DNA of 64,000 nucleotides, from the NCBI RefSeq assembly GCF_900156605.1, contig NZ_FTOA01000006.1, forward strand, positions 124,001 through 188,000, written 5' to 3'. A program made the translations under genes and the position numbers. Origin of the DNA: Insolitispirillum peregrinum (GTDB lineage: Bacteria > Pseudomonadota > Alphaproteobacteria > Rhodospirillales > Rhodospirillaceae). Below are positions 8,234 through 16,570 of the stretch, in pieces. Each line of letters opens with the position of its first letter. Position 1 is the first letter of the stretch. The notes below the pieces were generated by a model, which saw nothing but the letters and a program-made list of their open reading frames with translations, was not told where the DNA came from and did no database searches.

Positions 8234-8923
8234 ATGGATTCACCGGTCACCACTCGTCTTTCCGAGCAGTTGCGGGAAAAAATCGAGGAGAGCATCGTCA
8301 CCGGTGCCTATGCTCCGGGGACGCGGCTGGAAGAAATTGATCTGGCGGAAATGCACGGTGTGTCGCGCACCCCGATCCGCGAGGCGCTGATCCAGCTCGA
8401 AGCCGTCGGCTTCATCAGCAAACGCCCGCGCAAGGGGTGGGAGGTGACGGCCATTCCGGCCCCCAGACTGTGCGAAATGTTTGATGTGATGGCCGAAATG
8501 GAGGCGATGTGCGGTCGTCTGGCCGCCCGGCGTGCCACCGACGTCGAGCAGCGACGGATCCGCCTGACCCATCAGGCTTGCCAGCGGGCGAAAGAAGCCA
8601 ACGACCCGGCCGAGTATTACCGCCTGAACGAGGTGTTCCATCTGGCCATTTACGACGCCAGCCACAATGCGTTCCTGATCGAGCAGGCCAGCGCCCTGCA
8701 CCGCCGCCTGCGGCCCTATCGCCGTTTGCAGCTCCGGGTGCGCAACCGGATGCACACCTCGTTCAATGAGCACGAGGCCATTGTTCAGGCGATTGAAGCC
8801 GGGCAGGGCGATGTGGCCTCTGACCTGTTGCGGGCGCATGTCGTTGTTCAGGGGGAGCGTTTCACCGATCTGGTGTCATCGCTGGAAAGTCTGGTGTCCC
8901 CAAAGCTGTCGGTGGTGGCGTAA
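8234..8923 (+). CDS. GntR family (FCD subfamily) regulator of malonate use
   Basis: A 229-aa protein from the ATG with GAGG five bases upstream; upstream in-frame starts (GTG 8171, ATG 8210) lie closer to the putative operator. The N-terminal winged helix (residues ~5-75) has LSEQLREKIEESIVTGAY, GVSRTPIREAL and a wing at KRPRKGWEV. The FCD ligand domain follows, with NEVFHLAIYDASHN and FNEHEAIVQAIEAG supplying the Asp/His metal-site residues. Divergent transcription from madLM-mdc suggests it responds to malonate or a derivative, like MatR/MdcY. The specific ligand is inferred. Confidence 0.85.
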   Translation: MDSPVTTRLSEQLREKIEESIVTGAYAPGTRLEEIDLAEMHGVSRTPIREALIQLEAVGFISKRPRKGWEVTAIPAPRLCEMFDVMAEMEAMCGRLAARRATDVEQRRIRLTHQACQRAKEANDPAEYYRLNEVFHLAIYDASHNAFLIEQASALHRRLRPYRRLQLRVRNRMHTSFNEHEAIVQAIEAGQGDVASDLLRAHVVVQGERFTDLVSSLESLVSPKLSVVA

Positions 8924-8973
8924 CCTGTGGGGGGGGGCTGCCATGCAGCCTCTCGGGGAAGGACCAGAACGCC

Positions 8974-9009
8974 AAAAAGCCCGCCGTCCGGTGGACTGGC
9001 GGGCTTTTC
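8974..9009. terminator. Bidirectional intrinsic terminator
   Basis: AAAAAGCCCGCC and GGCGGGCTTTT form an 11-bp stem with T-runs on both strands. It lies between the GntR gene (ending 8923) and the tRNA-Thr gene transcribed toward it (3' end at 9013), so it should end both transcripts. Confidence 0.85.
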
Positions 9010-9012
9010 AGA

Positions 9013-9087
<75 letters not shown>

Positions 9088-9238
9088 AAGCTCTTCAACC
9101 TGTTCGTCGTTGTCAGTGCTGCGTTCAGCACCTCAGCGTCGAGGCGCGCTTTATGCCACGCAGTTTTGGGGCTGACAAGGGATTTCTTGAGGGGAGATCA
9201 CTTTTTTTTTATCATCGGCCTGCGACGATCCATTTCGC

Positions 9239-9454
9239 ATGATGCAAAGGCTTGCCAAGATGACTGCCGATCCGATTGATAGCCCTGAAACCCTTGATGA
9301 GTCTGCCGGAAACAAGGCACGCCCGACCATCACCGACCGCGGCCAGAGCCGGGCAGCGGAGCGGGCCGCAGCGCAGGCCGAGGCCCTGCGGGCCAATCTG
9401 GCGCGCCGCAAGGCCCAGTCGCGCGCCCGCAAGGATGATGGCGGGCAAGGGTAA
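9239..9454 (+). CDS. Small conserved-type hypothetical protein
   Basis: A 71-aa basic and alanine-rich protein (a start at ATG 9260 would give 64 aa). The C-terminal half, AAAQAEALRANLARRKAQSR, is a helical Arg/Lys/Ala segment of a type often seen in short unannotated alphaproteobacterial ORFs near dcd/murA. No domain or membrane segment is visible. The ribosome site is weak for either start. It is divergent from the tRNA gene. I judge it a real gene on codon pattern and recognisable tail, but the function is unknown. Confidence 0.55.
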   Translation: MMQRLAKMTADPIDSPETLDESAGNKARPTITDRGQSRAAERAAAQAEALRANLARRKAQSRARKDDGGQG

Positions 9455-9479
9455 TCCTGTGCCTTGGCCTGTTGGCAGC

Positions 9480-9604
9480 CGCGCTCACTGCTTTGTTTTG
9501 TCGCAGTGATAGCGCGCAAAACCGGAACCACTTTTGCGCTCACTGCTCTGTTTTGCCGCAGTGTTGTTGCGAAAACCGGTTCCCACTTTTCGCGCAATGC
9601 TCTA
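9480..9604. repeat. R1-related repeat, degenerate plus complete hairpin
   Basis: Two successive units read in the reverse R1 direction. The first is diverged (GCGCAAAACCGGAACCACTTTTGCGC); the second is canonical (GCGAAAACCGGTTCCCACTTTTCGC) and ends GCGCAATGCTCTA. Both are preceded by CACTGCT(T/C)TGTTTTG(T/C)CGCAGTG, itself an inverted repeat. No gene overlaps it. Confidence 0.65.
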
Positions 9605-9638
9605 AGTATCAGGTCATTTTGTTTCCTGGACCGGTGTC

Positions 9639-9676
9639 GCCCCGCAGGCGAACGGAAGCCTCGCATCTGGCGGGGC
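9639..9676 (+). terminator. Nested hairpin upstream of dcd
   Basis: GCCCCGC (9639-9645) pairs with GCGGGGC (9670-9676), enclosing a smaller AGGC/GCCT stem, and is followed by TTTCC. It ends 25 bases before the dcd ATG. It could be a terminator for upstream transcription or part of the dcd leader; the short T-run makes either reading uncertain. Confidence 0.4.
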
Positions 9677-9701
9677 TTTCCGCACAAGGAGTTACAAGTT
9701 C

Positions 9702-10256
9702 ATGTCCGTGATGCCCGATAGCTGGATCCGTGAGATGGCCACCTCTCACGGCATGATTGAGCCGTTTACCGATCGCCTGGAGCGCGGCGGGGTGATTTCT
9801 TACGGGGTGTCGTCCTATGGCTATGATGCGCGGGTGGCCGACGAGTTCAAGATCTTTACCAACGTTGATTCGGCGGTGGTCGACCCGAAGGAATTTTCGG
9901 ACAAGAGCTTTGTCAACCGCCAGACCGATGTCTGCGTCATTCCACCCAACTCGTTCGCGCTGGCGCGGACCGTCGAGTATTTCCGCATTCCGCGCGATGT
10001 GCTGGTGATCTGTCTGGGCAAATCGACCTATGCCCGCTGTGGGATCATCGTCAACGTCACCCCGCTGGAACCGGAATGGGAAGGCCATGTGACGCTGGAA
10101 TTTTCCAACACCACGCCCCTGCCGGCGAAAATCTATGCCAACGAAGGCGCCTGCCAGTTCGTGTTCCTCAAGGCCGATACGATCTGTGATACGTCCTATG
10201 GTGACCGGCTGGGCAAATACATGGGGCAGCGGGGCGTGACCTTGCCGCGCCTGTAA
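9702..10256 (+). CDS. dcd: dCTP deaminase
   Basis: A 184-aa protein that fits the Dcd/dUTPase trimer fold. Key motifs are [13 protein letters not shown] near residue 32, [11 protein letters not shown] near 106, and [16 protein letters not shown] near 119, which holds the catalytic glutamate, then NEGACQFVF. It deaminates dCTP to dUTP for dTTP synthesis. AAGGAG is present 10 bp before the ATG. murA follows in the same direction after 62 bp. Length matches the proteobacterial enzyme. Confidence 0.96.
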   Translation: MSVMPDSWIREMATSHGMIEPFTDRLERGGVISYGVSSYGYDARVADEFKIFTNVDSAVVDPKEFSDKSFVNRQTDVCVIPPNSFALARTVEYFRIPRDVLVICLGKSTYARCGIIVNVTPLEPEWEGHVTLEFSNTTPLPAKIYANEGACQFVFLKADTICDTSYGDRLGKYMGQRGVTLPRL

Positions 10257-10318
10257 CGCCTGCCTTTATCCTTTGCGCCTCCCGCTCTTCCCGACAGTCT
10301 GACATCAGGATCTTTTTC

Positions 10319-11605
10319 ATGGACCGTATCCGTATCGTTGGTGGTACCCCCCTGCGCGGCTCGATTCCGATCGGGGGCGCCAAGAACGCCGCCCTGCCGT
10401 TGATGACGGCGGCCTTGCTGACCGACGAAACGCTGCGTCTTTCCAACCTGCCGCATCTGGCCGATGTGACCACCATGGCCCATCTGCTGGCCCAGCACGG
10501 GGTGGAAATGACCATGAGCGGCGATAACGGCGGTGACAGTGTTCATGGCCGGGTGTTCGACCTGACGGCCAAAACCATCACCTCGACCACCGCCCCCTAT
10601 GATCTGGTGCGCAAGATGCGCGCCAGCGTGCTGGTGCTGGGGCCGCTGGTGGCGCGCTGTGGGGTGGCGCGGGTGTCGCTGCCCGGTGGCTGCGCCATCG
10701 GGACCCGCCCGGTGGACCTGCACCTGAAGGCGCTGGAAGCGATGGGGGCAAAGATCGATCTGACCGAAGGCTACATCGAGGCCCGCACCGATGGCCGTCT
10801 GAAGGGTGGTACGGTGATTTTCCCCAAGGTGACGGTTGGCGGGACGGAAAACATCCTGATGGCGGCGTCTTTGGCCGAGGGCGAAACCACCATCGTCAAC
10901 GCCGCGCTGGAACCCGAAGTCACCGATCTGGCCAACTGTCTGGTGGCGATGGGGGCCAAAATCAGCGGGATCGGCAGCAACATCGTGCGGATTCAGGGCG
11001 TCGAGCGCCTGCATGGCTGTGATTACTCGGTGGTGCCCGATCGTATCGAGGCCGGGACCTATGCCATTGCGGCGGCGATCACCCGTGGCGACATCGAGCT
11101 GGTTGGTGGCCGGATGGAGCATCTGACGGCAGTGCTGAAGGCGATGGAAGAGGCCGGGGTCGAGGTGTTGCCGACCGAGCGTGGCTTCCGCGTCAAGGCC
11201 GACGGGGCCGAAATTCGCGGTATCGACTGCATGACCGAGCCGTACCCCGGCTTCCCGACCGACATGCAGGCGCAGTTCATGGCGCTGATGGCCACCGCCA
11301 ACGGCGCTTCGATGCTGACCGAGACCATCTTTGAAAACCGCTTCATGCATGTGCCGGAACTGACCCGCATGGGGGCGCGGATCAATGTTCACGGCTCGTC
11401 GGCCATTGTGCGCGGCATGCCGCGCCTGTCCGGTGCACCGGTGATGGCCACCGACCTGCGGGCATCGGTGTCGATGGTGCTGGCCGGTCTGGCTGCCGAG
11501 GGCGAAACCATCGTCAACCGCATTTACCATCTGGACCGTGGCTATGAACGCCTCGAAGCCAAGCTGGCGGCCTGCGGTGCCAACATCGAGCGTCTGCGCG
11601 GCTGA
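10319..11605 (+). CDS. murA: UDP-N-acetylglucosamine 1-carboxyvinyltransferase MurA
   Basis: A 428-aa EPSP synthase-fold enzyme that catalyses the first committed step of peptidoglycan synthesis, adding enolpyruvyl to UDP-GlcNAc. The N-terminal [11 protein letters not shown] holds the substrate-binding Lys-Asn pair. The loop [15 protein letters not shown] carries the catalytic cysteine that fosfomycin targets. The C-terminal [14 protein letters not shown] is also typical. Full length and cytoplasmic. It lies in a dcd-murA tandem. Confidence 0.97.
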   Translation: MDRIRIVGGTPLRGSIPIGGAKNAALPLMTAALLTDETLRLSNLPHLADVTTMAHLLAQHGVEMTMSGDNGGDSVHGRVFDLTAKTITSTTAPYDLVRKMRASVLVLGPLVARCGVARVSLPGGCAIGTRPVDLHLKALEAMGAKIDLTEGYIEARTDGRLKGGTVIFPKVTVGGTENILMAASLAEGETTIVNAALEPEVTDLANCLVAMGAKISGIGSNIVRIQGVERLHGCDYSVVPDRIEAGTYAIAAAITRGDIELVGGRMEHLTAVLKAMEEAGVEVLPTERGFRVKADGAEIRGIDCMTEPYPGFPTDMQAQFMALMATANGASMLTETIFENRFMHVPELTRMGARINVHGSSAIVRGMPRLSGAPVMATDLRASVSMVLAGLAAEGETIVNRIYHLDRGYERLEAKLAACGANIERLRG

Positions 11606-11854
11606 TGCCTGACAACGACAGGGCCTGTCCGGTGCAGACGGGCTCTGTATGATTGCAGGCGGTTGGGTAGGGTCTTATGCTGTTCACCTCTATGGATGTA
11701 TAAGGCTTTCTGTGCCTGTATCTCTGTGTTAGGGTGCGCCTTGTATCAAGGCATGGCTTCGCCGGTGGGGGCGGGGCCATTGTCTTGTGAAAACCAGACA
11801 CGATCCCGGCGGGAGCACGCGGGATCAGGGCGTGAAAAGGGGAGTTTCTACGTC

Positions 11855-12133
11855 ATGGCCGCAGCCCAGAAAGGTCGATCGCGAGAAGACTGCGAACTTG
11901 AGCTTCGCCGTCTGCAAGCCATGTACTCCAAGCTGCCTCCGGAAAAGCAGGCTGTCCACCGTGCTCATATGCAGGCACGCATCGATGCCTTGATCCGCGA
12001 AATCAACGGCGAAACCGGCAAAAAGAAAAAAGGCGGCGGGATGATGCAAACCCTGCTGTTGATCGTGCTGGCTTGCGTGGTGGCGCTGGGCGCTGGCTTC
12101 TTTGGTATCACCTATTTCATGCGTGCATCCTGA
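11855..12133 (+). CDS. Small C-terminally membrane-anchored protein
   Basis: A 92-aa protein from the ATG with AAGGGGAG upstream. Residues ~10-52 form a charged helical region (CELELRRLQAMYSKLPPEK) and a Lys-rich linker GKKKKGGG leads to one transmembrane segment (~64-88: MQTLLLIVLACVVALGAGFF), so the bulk should be cytoplasmic with a tail anchor. I do not recognise a named family. Reading frame extensions upstream to 11663 are not supported. It stands alone between murA and the hisG repeats. Confidence 0.65.
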   Translation: MAAAQKGRSREDCELELRRLQAMYSKLPPEKQAVHRAHMQARIDALIREINGETGKKKKGGGMMQTLLLIVLACVVALGAGFFGITYFMRAS

Positions 12134-12199
12134 GGCAAAGCGAGGCTTGAGCCAACAGGGAACGTGCGTCTCCGGCAATGCGGCATGCTGTTCCACGAT

Positions 12200-12650
12200 A
12201 TTCTATCCATTTAAAATATAGTCGTTTTCCCGATTTCTCTCCCGCCATACCAAAACGCCACCTCATGGGGCCTGGGGCCGACTGGCCCCAGCGGGGGCGG
12301 GGCAGCGCCCCGCATTCTTGTTTTGAGTCGGTTCGTACCGCAAATACCCCCCGACATCGGGCGCAACGATGCCTGTGCCAGATCGTGACCCTGACGGGTC
12401 ACTCGGGATTTGAGTCTGTTCGTGTCGCAAATACACCATCGCGACCGAGAGACTTTCCCGTTCCCTGCGGTCACGGCAAAGTCTCTCGTCTGTTGTTGGT
12501 TCAGCAAATGCGTCGTCGCAGATGTTCCATCTGCTCGGGATTTGTCGGGACGGGTCACTCGGGATTTGAGTCTGTTCGTGTCGCAAATACACCATCGCGA
12601 CCCTGACGGGTCGCTCGGGATTTGCTATGGGGATTTGCTCTAGGCCCCTG
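12200..12650. repeat. Repeat-rich intergenic region upstream of hisG
   Basis: No gene is supported in 12134-12702. The region holds a 54-bp perfect direct repeat (12393-12446 and 12549-12602, core GATTTGAGTCTGTTCGTGTC), a diverged third relative near 12318-12345 (TTTTGAGTCGGTTCGTACCG), G/C-rich hairpins at ~12265-12312 (GGGGCC...GGCCCC and GCGGGGC.GCGCCCCGC), and a short palindrome at 12508-12543 (CGTCGCAGATG.TCCATCTGC) that recurs at about 30993-31027. ORFs predicted here are translations of repeats. Confidence 0.7.
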
Positions 12651-12702
12651 AACCGTGTAAAGATGCCCATCCTCATTGACCATATCAGGCCTTAGTTCAT
12701 CC

Positions 12703-13365
12703 ATGTCTCTTGATCCGCTGGTGATCGCCCTGCCCAAAGGGCGTATCCTGGACGAAGCGATGCCGCTGGTGCGGGCCGCTGGCATCGAGCCAGAGCCTGC
12801 TTTCGACGATCCGAAATCCCGGCAGCTGACCTTCGCCACCAATCATCCCCATATCCGCATCATTCGCGTTCGCTCGTTCGACGTGGCGACCTTTGTCGCG
12901 TTTGGCGCGGCCCATCTGGGGGTCTGCGGCAATGACGTGCTGATGGAATTCGGTTACCCCGAAATCTATGCCCCGCTTGATCTGGGGATCGGGCCGTGCC
13001 GCCTGGCGGTGGCCGAGCCGGTGGCGCTGAGTGACAGCGACGATCCGACCAGCTGGAGCCATATCCGGGTTGCCACCAAGTACCCCGAAGTGACCAAGCG
13101 GCATTTTGCCGCCCGTGGGGTGCAGGCCGAGTGCATCAAGCTCAACGGCGCGATGGAGCTGGCACCGTCGCTGGGGCTGTGCCGCCGCATCGTCGATCTG
13201 GTCTCGACCGGTTCGACGCTGAAGGCCAACGGGCTGGTGGAAATCGAGCATATTGCCGACGTCACCTCGCGCCTGATCGTCAACCGGGCGGCACTCAAGA
13301 CCCGCCCGACCGAGATGAACGGCTGGATTGCCAGCTTTGCCGAAGCCGTCAAGCAAAAGGCCTGA
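12703..13365 (+). CDS. hisG: ATP phosphoribosyltransferase catalytic subunit, short form
   Basis: A 220-aa protein that catalyses the first step of histidine synthesis, joining PRPP and ATP. It has [17 protein letters not shown] at the N-terminus, a [12 protein letters not shown] segment, and the PRPP-loop sequence [15 protein letters not shown]. The length is that of the short HisG form, which lacks the C-terminal regulatory domain and by family knowledge requires HisZ; hisZ is not in this window. The start [11 protein letters not shown] was chosen over an in-frame upstream ATG. hisD follows after 4 bp. Confidence 0.95.
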   Translation: MSLDPLVIALPKGRILDEAMPLVRAAGIEPEPAFDDPKSRQLTFATNHPHIRIIRVRSFDVATFVAFGAAHLGVCGNDVLMEFGYPEIYAPLDLGIGPCRLAVAEPVALSDSDDPTSWSHIRVATKYPEVTKRHFAARGVQAECIKLNGAMELAPSLGLCRRIVDLVSTGSTLKANGLVEIEHIADVTSRLIVNRAALKTRPTEMNGWIASFAEAVKQKA

Positions 13366-13369
13366 AACG

Positions 13370-14677
13370 ATGCCTGTTGATCTGTACGCCAGCAGCCCGG
13401 AGTTCCCGCAACAGTTTGCGGCCCTGCTGTCTGCCAAGCGGGAAACCGACGCCGATGTCAACGCCACCGTCGCGGCCATTCTGGCCGAGGTGCGGGCGCG
13501 CGGGGACGAGGCGGTGGTGGACTACACCCGCACCTACGACCGCCTGCCGTCGCTGACGGTCGAGACCATGCGCCTGTCGCGGGAGACCATCGACGGCGCC
13601 GCTGATACCGTTCCTGCCGAGCTGATGGAGGCCCTGCGGGCTGCTGCCGGGCGTATCCGCTCGTACCACCAGCGCCAGATGCCGGAAAGCTATGATTACG
13701 TTGACGAGGCCGGGGTGCGGCTGGGGTCGCGCTGGCTGGCGGTCGAGGCCGCTGGCCTGTACGTGCCCGGTGGCACGGCGGCCTATCCGTCCAGCGTGCT
13801 GATGAACGCCATTCCGGCCAAGGTGGCCGGGGTCGAGCGTCTGGTGATGGTGGTTCCGACCCCCGACGGCAAGCTGAACCCGTTGGTGATGGCGGCGGCC
13901 CGCGAAGCCGGGGTTGATGAAATCTATCGGATTGGCGGAGCGCAGGCGGTGGCCGCGCTGGCCTATGGGACGGCGACCATTGCGCCGGTGGACAAGATCG
14001 TCGGTCCGGGCAATGCCTGGGTTGCCGCTGCCAAGCGTCAGGTTTATGGCACGGTGGGCATCGACATGATTGCCGGACCGTCGGAAATTCTGGTGGTGGC
14101 CGACAAGGACAACGACCCGTCGTGGATTGCGATGGACCTGCTGTCACAGGCCGAGCACGACACGGCAGCCCAGTCGATTCTGGTCACCGACGATGCGGCC
14201 TTTGGCGAAGCGGTCAAGCAGGCGGTCGAAGCCCATCTTCAGGTTCTGCCGCGTGCCGACATCGCCCGCCAGTCGTGGGATGTCCACGGCGCGGTGATCG
14301 TGGTCGATGATCTGGCCGAAGCGGTGGCAATTGTTGACCGTGTTGCGCCGGAACATCTGGAGCTGGCGGTGGCCGACCCCGATGCTTTGGCCAACAAAAT
14401 CCGCAATGCCGGGGCCATTTTCCTCGGTCGCTACACCCCCGAAGCGGTGGGCGACTATGTCGGTGGCCCGAACCACGTCCTGCCGACCGCCCGTTCGGCG
14501 CGGTTCTCGTCGGGGCTGGGGGTGCTGGACTTCATGAAGCGGACCTCTCTGCTGGGCTGTACCGCAGAGTCGTTGCGCGCAATTGGTGGGGCGGCGGTGG
14601 CGTTGGCCAACGCCGAGGGGCTTCAGGCGCACGGCCAGTCGGTTGCGCTGCGGCTAAACATGGCAAAGGGTGGCTAG
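13370..14677 (+). CDS. hisD: Histidinol dehydrogenase
   Basis: A 435-aa NAD- and zinc-dependent enzyme that makes the last two oxidations of L-histidinol to histidine. Typical segments are AGLYVPGGTAAYPSSVLMN, IAGPSEILVVAD, LLSQAEHD (metal-binding region), VAPEHLEL and DYVGGPNHVLPT. The start MPVDLYASS was chosen because it sits 4 bp after hisG; upstream in-frame codons lie inside hisG. Full length. hisG and hisD are likely co-transcribed with the UPF0262 gene. Confidence 0.97.
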   Translation: MPVDLYASSPEFPQQFAALLSAKRETDADVNATVAAILAEVRARGDEAVVDYTRTYDRLPSLTVETMRLSRETIDGAADTVPAELMEALRAAAGRIRSYHQRQMPESYDYVDEAGVRLGSRWLAVEAAGLYVPGGTAAYPSSVLMNAIPAKVAGVERLVMVVPTPDGKLNPLVMAAAREAGVDEIYRIGGAQAVAALAYGTATIAPVDKIVGPGNAWVAAAKRQVYGTVGIDMIAGPSEILVVADKDNDPSWIAMDLLSQAEHDTAAQSILVTDDAAFGEAVKQAVEAHLQVLPRADIARQSWDVHGAVIVVDDLAEAVAIVDRVAPEHLELAVADPDALANKIRNAGAIFLGRYTPEAVGDYVGGPNHVLPTARSARFSSGLGVLDFMKRTSLLGCTAESLRAIGGAAVALANAEGLQAHGQSVALRLNMAKGG

Positions 14678-14680
14678 AGG

Positions 14681-15178
14681 ATGATGCACGGGGGACGGGA
14701 TCCGGCGACGGAATGCATTCAGGCGGTCCATCTGGACGAAAAAACCCTGGTACGCCGACGCGCCGAGGTCGAGCATGAACGCAAGGTCGCCATTTACGAC
14801 CTGCTGGAAGAGAACTATTTCCACGTTCTCGACGAAGCGATCACCGGCCCCTATTCGCTGCATCTGTCGATTGACGGCGACAAGCTGTGTCTTGACATCA
14901 ACGATGTCGCCGAACAGCCGTTGATGCGGACGTTCTTTTCCCTCAAGGGCTTTCGCAGCATCGTGAAGGAATACTTCATGGTGTGCGAAAGCTATTACTC
15001 GGCGATCAGGACCGCCACCCCCTCGCAAATAGAGGCAATCGACATGGGGCGGCGTGGCCTGCACAACGAAGGTGCCGAGATGCTGCGCGAGCGGTTGTCC
15101 GAAAAAGCCATCGAGGTGGACAAGGATACCGCCCGCCGCCTGTTTACCCTGGTCTGTGTCCTGCACATTCGGGGATAA
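14681..15178 (+). CDS. UPF0262 family protein
   Basis: A 165-aa protein. Recognisable family segments are VEHERKVAIYDLLEENYF, LHLSIDGDKLCLDI and FSLKGFRSIVKEYFMVCESYY. The family is restricted mainly to alphaproteobacteria and has no known function. No signal peptide or membrane segment is visible. It starts 3 bp after hisD, and the next gene begins 5 bp after its stop, so it is in the same transcription unit. The conserved link to hisD and to the phosphatase-like gene is known from related genomes. Confidence 0.88.
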   Translation: MMHGGRDPATECIQAVHLDEKTLVRRRAEVEHERKVAIYDLLEENYFHVLDEAITGPYSLHLSIDGDKLCLDINDVAEQPLMRTFFSLKGFRSIVKEYFMVCESYYSAIRTATPSQIEAIDMGRRGLHNEGAEMLRERLSEKAIEVDKDTARRLFTLVCVLHIRG

Positions 15179-15183
15179 AGGCG

Positions 15184-15630
15184 TTGCCGCATTCCTTGCC
15201 CTCTGCCGTCCTGTTTGCCTGTACGATGAATTGCGTCCGCTCGGTGATGGCGGCGGGGATTCTGCGCTGGATGCATGGTACCCGGATTTATGTCGACTCG
15301 GTGGGTGTCCGGGCGGGCGAGCCGGATGGTTTTGCCATTGCGGTGATGGACGAGATCGGCATCGATATTTCAAAACACCGCTCGAAAACCTTCGATGACC
15401 TCGAAGACGACAGCTTTGATCTGGTGGTGTCACTGTCACCCGAAGCCCAGCACAAAGCCGTTGAAATTACCCGTACTGTGGCCTGCGATGTCGAGTATTG
15501 GCGCACCTTTGACGCCACCATCGTCGAAGGCTCGCGCGAACAGCGCCTTGATGCCTACCGGCAGGTTCGCGATGAATTGCGGGCCAAAATCAAGGAACGC
15601 TTCCCGCCGGTGCCATGGGGACGCCTGTAG
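15184..15630 (+). CDS. Low-molecular-weight protein-tyrosine-phosphatase-like protein
   Basis: A 148-aa protein that needs a TTG start at 15184, just after the UPF0262 stop; no ATG precedes the active-site loop. That loop, CTMNCVRS, is the C(X)5R(S/T) signature of LMW phosphatases and ArsC-like reductases. SKHRSKTFDDL and LVVSLSPEAQHKA follow as in the family; near the C-terminus VEGSREQRLDAYRQVRDEL replaces the classical DPY-type region, so the general-acid aspartate is unclear. It could be a phosphatase or a diverged relative. Coupled to the UPF0262 gene. Confidence 0.8.
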   Translation: MPHSLPSAVLFACTMNCVRSVMAAGILRWMHGTRIYVDSVGVRAGEPDGFAIAVMDEIGIDISKHRSKTFDDLEDDSFDLVVSLSPEAQHKAVEITRTVACDVEYWRTFDATIVEGSREQRLDAYRQVRDELRAKIKERFPPVPWGRL

Positions 15631-15683
15631 CTGTTCATTTAGGGCAGAACAGGGCAAATATGGGGTCAGGATGCGGAAAATCC

Positions 15684-15712
15684 TTGACCTTCTGCCGTAA
15701 TGGCAACATACA
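15684..15712 (+). promoter_or_regulatory. Candidate sigma-70-type promoter for infA
   Basis: TTGACC (15684-15689) and CATACA (15707-15712) are separated by 17 bp. They lie in the 124-bp gap before infA, about 43 bp from its ATG. The -10 is imperfect, so this is a motif-level prediction. Confidence 0.4.
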
Positions 15713-15754
15713 TCCGCGACTTCCAAATGTTCACGATAAAAGCCCGGAGTGGGA

Positions 15755-15973
15755 ATGGCCAAAGAGGATATGATTGAGTTTCAGGGAGTGGTCGTTGAAC
15801 TACTGCCGAACGCCATGTTCCGGGTTCGCCTGGACAACGACCATGAAATTCTTGCGCACACGTCAGGCAAGATGCGCAAAAACCGCATCCGTGTGCTGGC
15901 AGGCGACCGCGTCACTGTTGAAATGACGCCGTATGACCTGACCAAGGGCCGTATCACCTTCCGCTTCAAGTAA
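15755..15973 (+). CDS. infA: Translation initiation factor IF-1
   Basis: A 72-aa S1/OB-fold protein that occupies the ribosomal A site during initiation. It starts [13 protein letters not shown] and has [16 protein letters not shown] and a [13 protein letters not shown] end, nearly invariant in the family. An in-frame ATG two codons earlier is less likely, since IF-1 is almost always 72 aa beginning MAKE. maf follows after 6 bp. Confidence 0.98.
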   Translation: MAKEDMIEFQGVVVELLPNAMFRVRLDNDHEILAHTSGKMRKNRIRVLAGDRVTVEMTPYDLTKGRITFRFK

Positions 15974-15979
15974 GTCGGA

Positions 15980-16570
15980 ATGGCCGAACAGCCCACACGG
16001 GCCGCACCGCCGCTGGTGCTGGCCTCGGCCTCGCCGCGACGGCTGGATCTGCTGGCGCAGATCGGGCGGCGGCCGGATGCCGTTGATCCGGCAGATATCG
16101 ACGAAAGCCCGCTTGCTGGCGAATTGCCCCGCCCCCATGCCCAGCGTCTGGCGATAGCCAAGGCGCAAGCCGTTGCCGAACGGTGGCCGGGGGCGATTGT
16201 GCTGGCTGCCGATACGGTGGTCGCCTGCGGTCGCCGCATCCTTCCCAAAGCCGAAGACGAAGCCACCGCACGCACCTGCCTCGCCCTGTTGTCGGGACGG
16301 CGGCATCGTGTCTATGGTGGTGTCTGTCTGCTGACCCCGACCGGCAAGCAATTGGTGCGGGTGGTGGAAACCGCCGTCACCTTTGGGGTGCTGTCGCACC
16401 AGCATGTTGAACGCTATATCGCCAGTGGCGAATGGCACGGCAAGGCCGGTGGCTATGCCATTCAGGGTCTGGCAGCAGCCTACATCCACCAGATTGTTGG
16501 CAGTTACAGCAACGTTGTCGGCTTGCCGCTGTATGAAACCGAAAACCTGTTGTTCGGCGTCGGCCTGTGA
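15980..16570 (+). CDS. maf: Maf-family nucleoside triphosphate pyrophosphatase
   Basis: A 196-aa house-cleaning enzyme that hydrolyses modified or dTTP/UTP-type nucleotides to monophosphates. The signature LASASPRRLDLL is at residues ~14-25, with ESPLAGELP, LAADTVVACG (catalytic Asp) and a GKAGGYAIQG segment that matches the family. It lies between infA and rng, and rng begins with a GTG that overlaps its stop. The YhdE/YceF subgroup and exact substrate cannot be set by eye. Confidence 0.92.
   Translation: MAEQPTRAAPPLVLASASPRRLDLLAQIGRRPDAVDPADIDESPLAGELPRPHAQRLAIAKAQAVAERWPGAIVLAADTVVACGRRILPKAEDEATARTCLALLSGRRHRVYGGVCLLTPTGKQLVRVVETAVTFGVLSHQHVERYIASGEWHGKAGGYAIQGLAAAYIHQIVGSYSNVVGLPLYETENLLFGVGL

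Noticed and set aside
12393-12602. CRISPR array
   Set aside because: Only two perfect 54-bp copies and one diverged copy at irregular spacing; no cas genes in the window.
12178-12676. Frames of 115-142 codons on both strands upstream of hisG
   Set aside because: They translate the direct repeats (identical peptide segments repeat), with no independent coding evidence.
14983-15183. Upstream extension of the phosphatase-like gene to 14983
   Set aside because: It runs out of frame through the UPF0262 gene; the TTG at 15184 just after that stop gives the normal family length.
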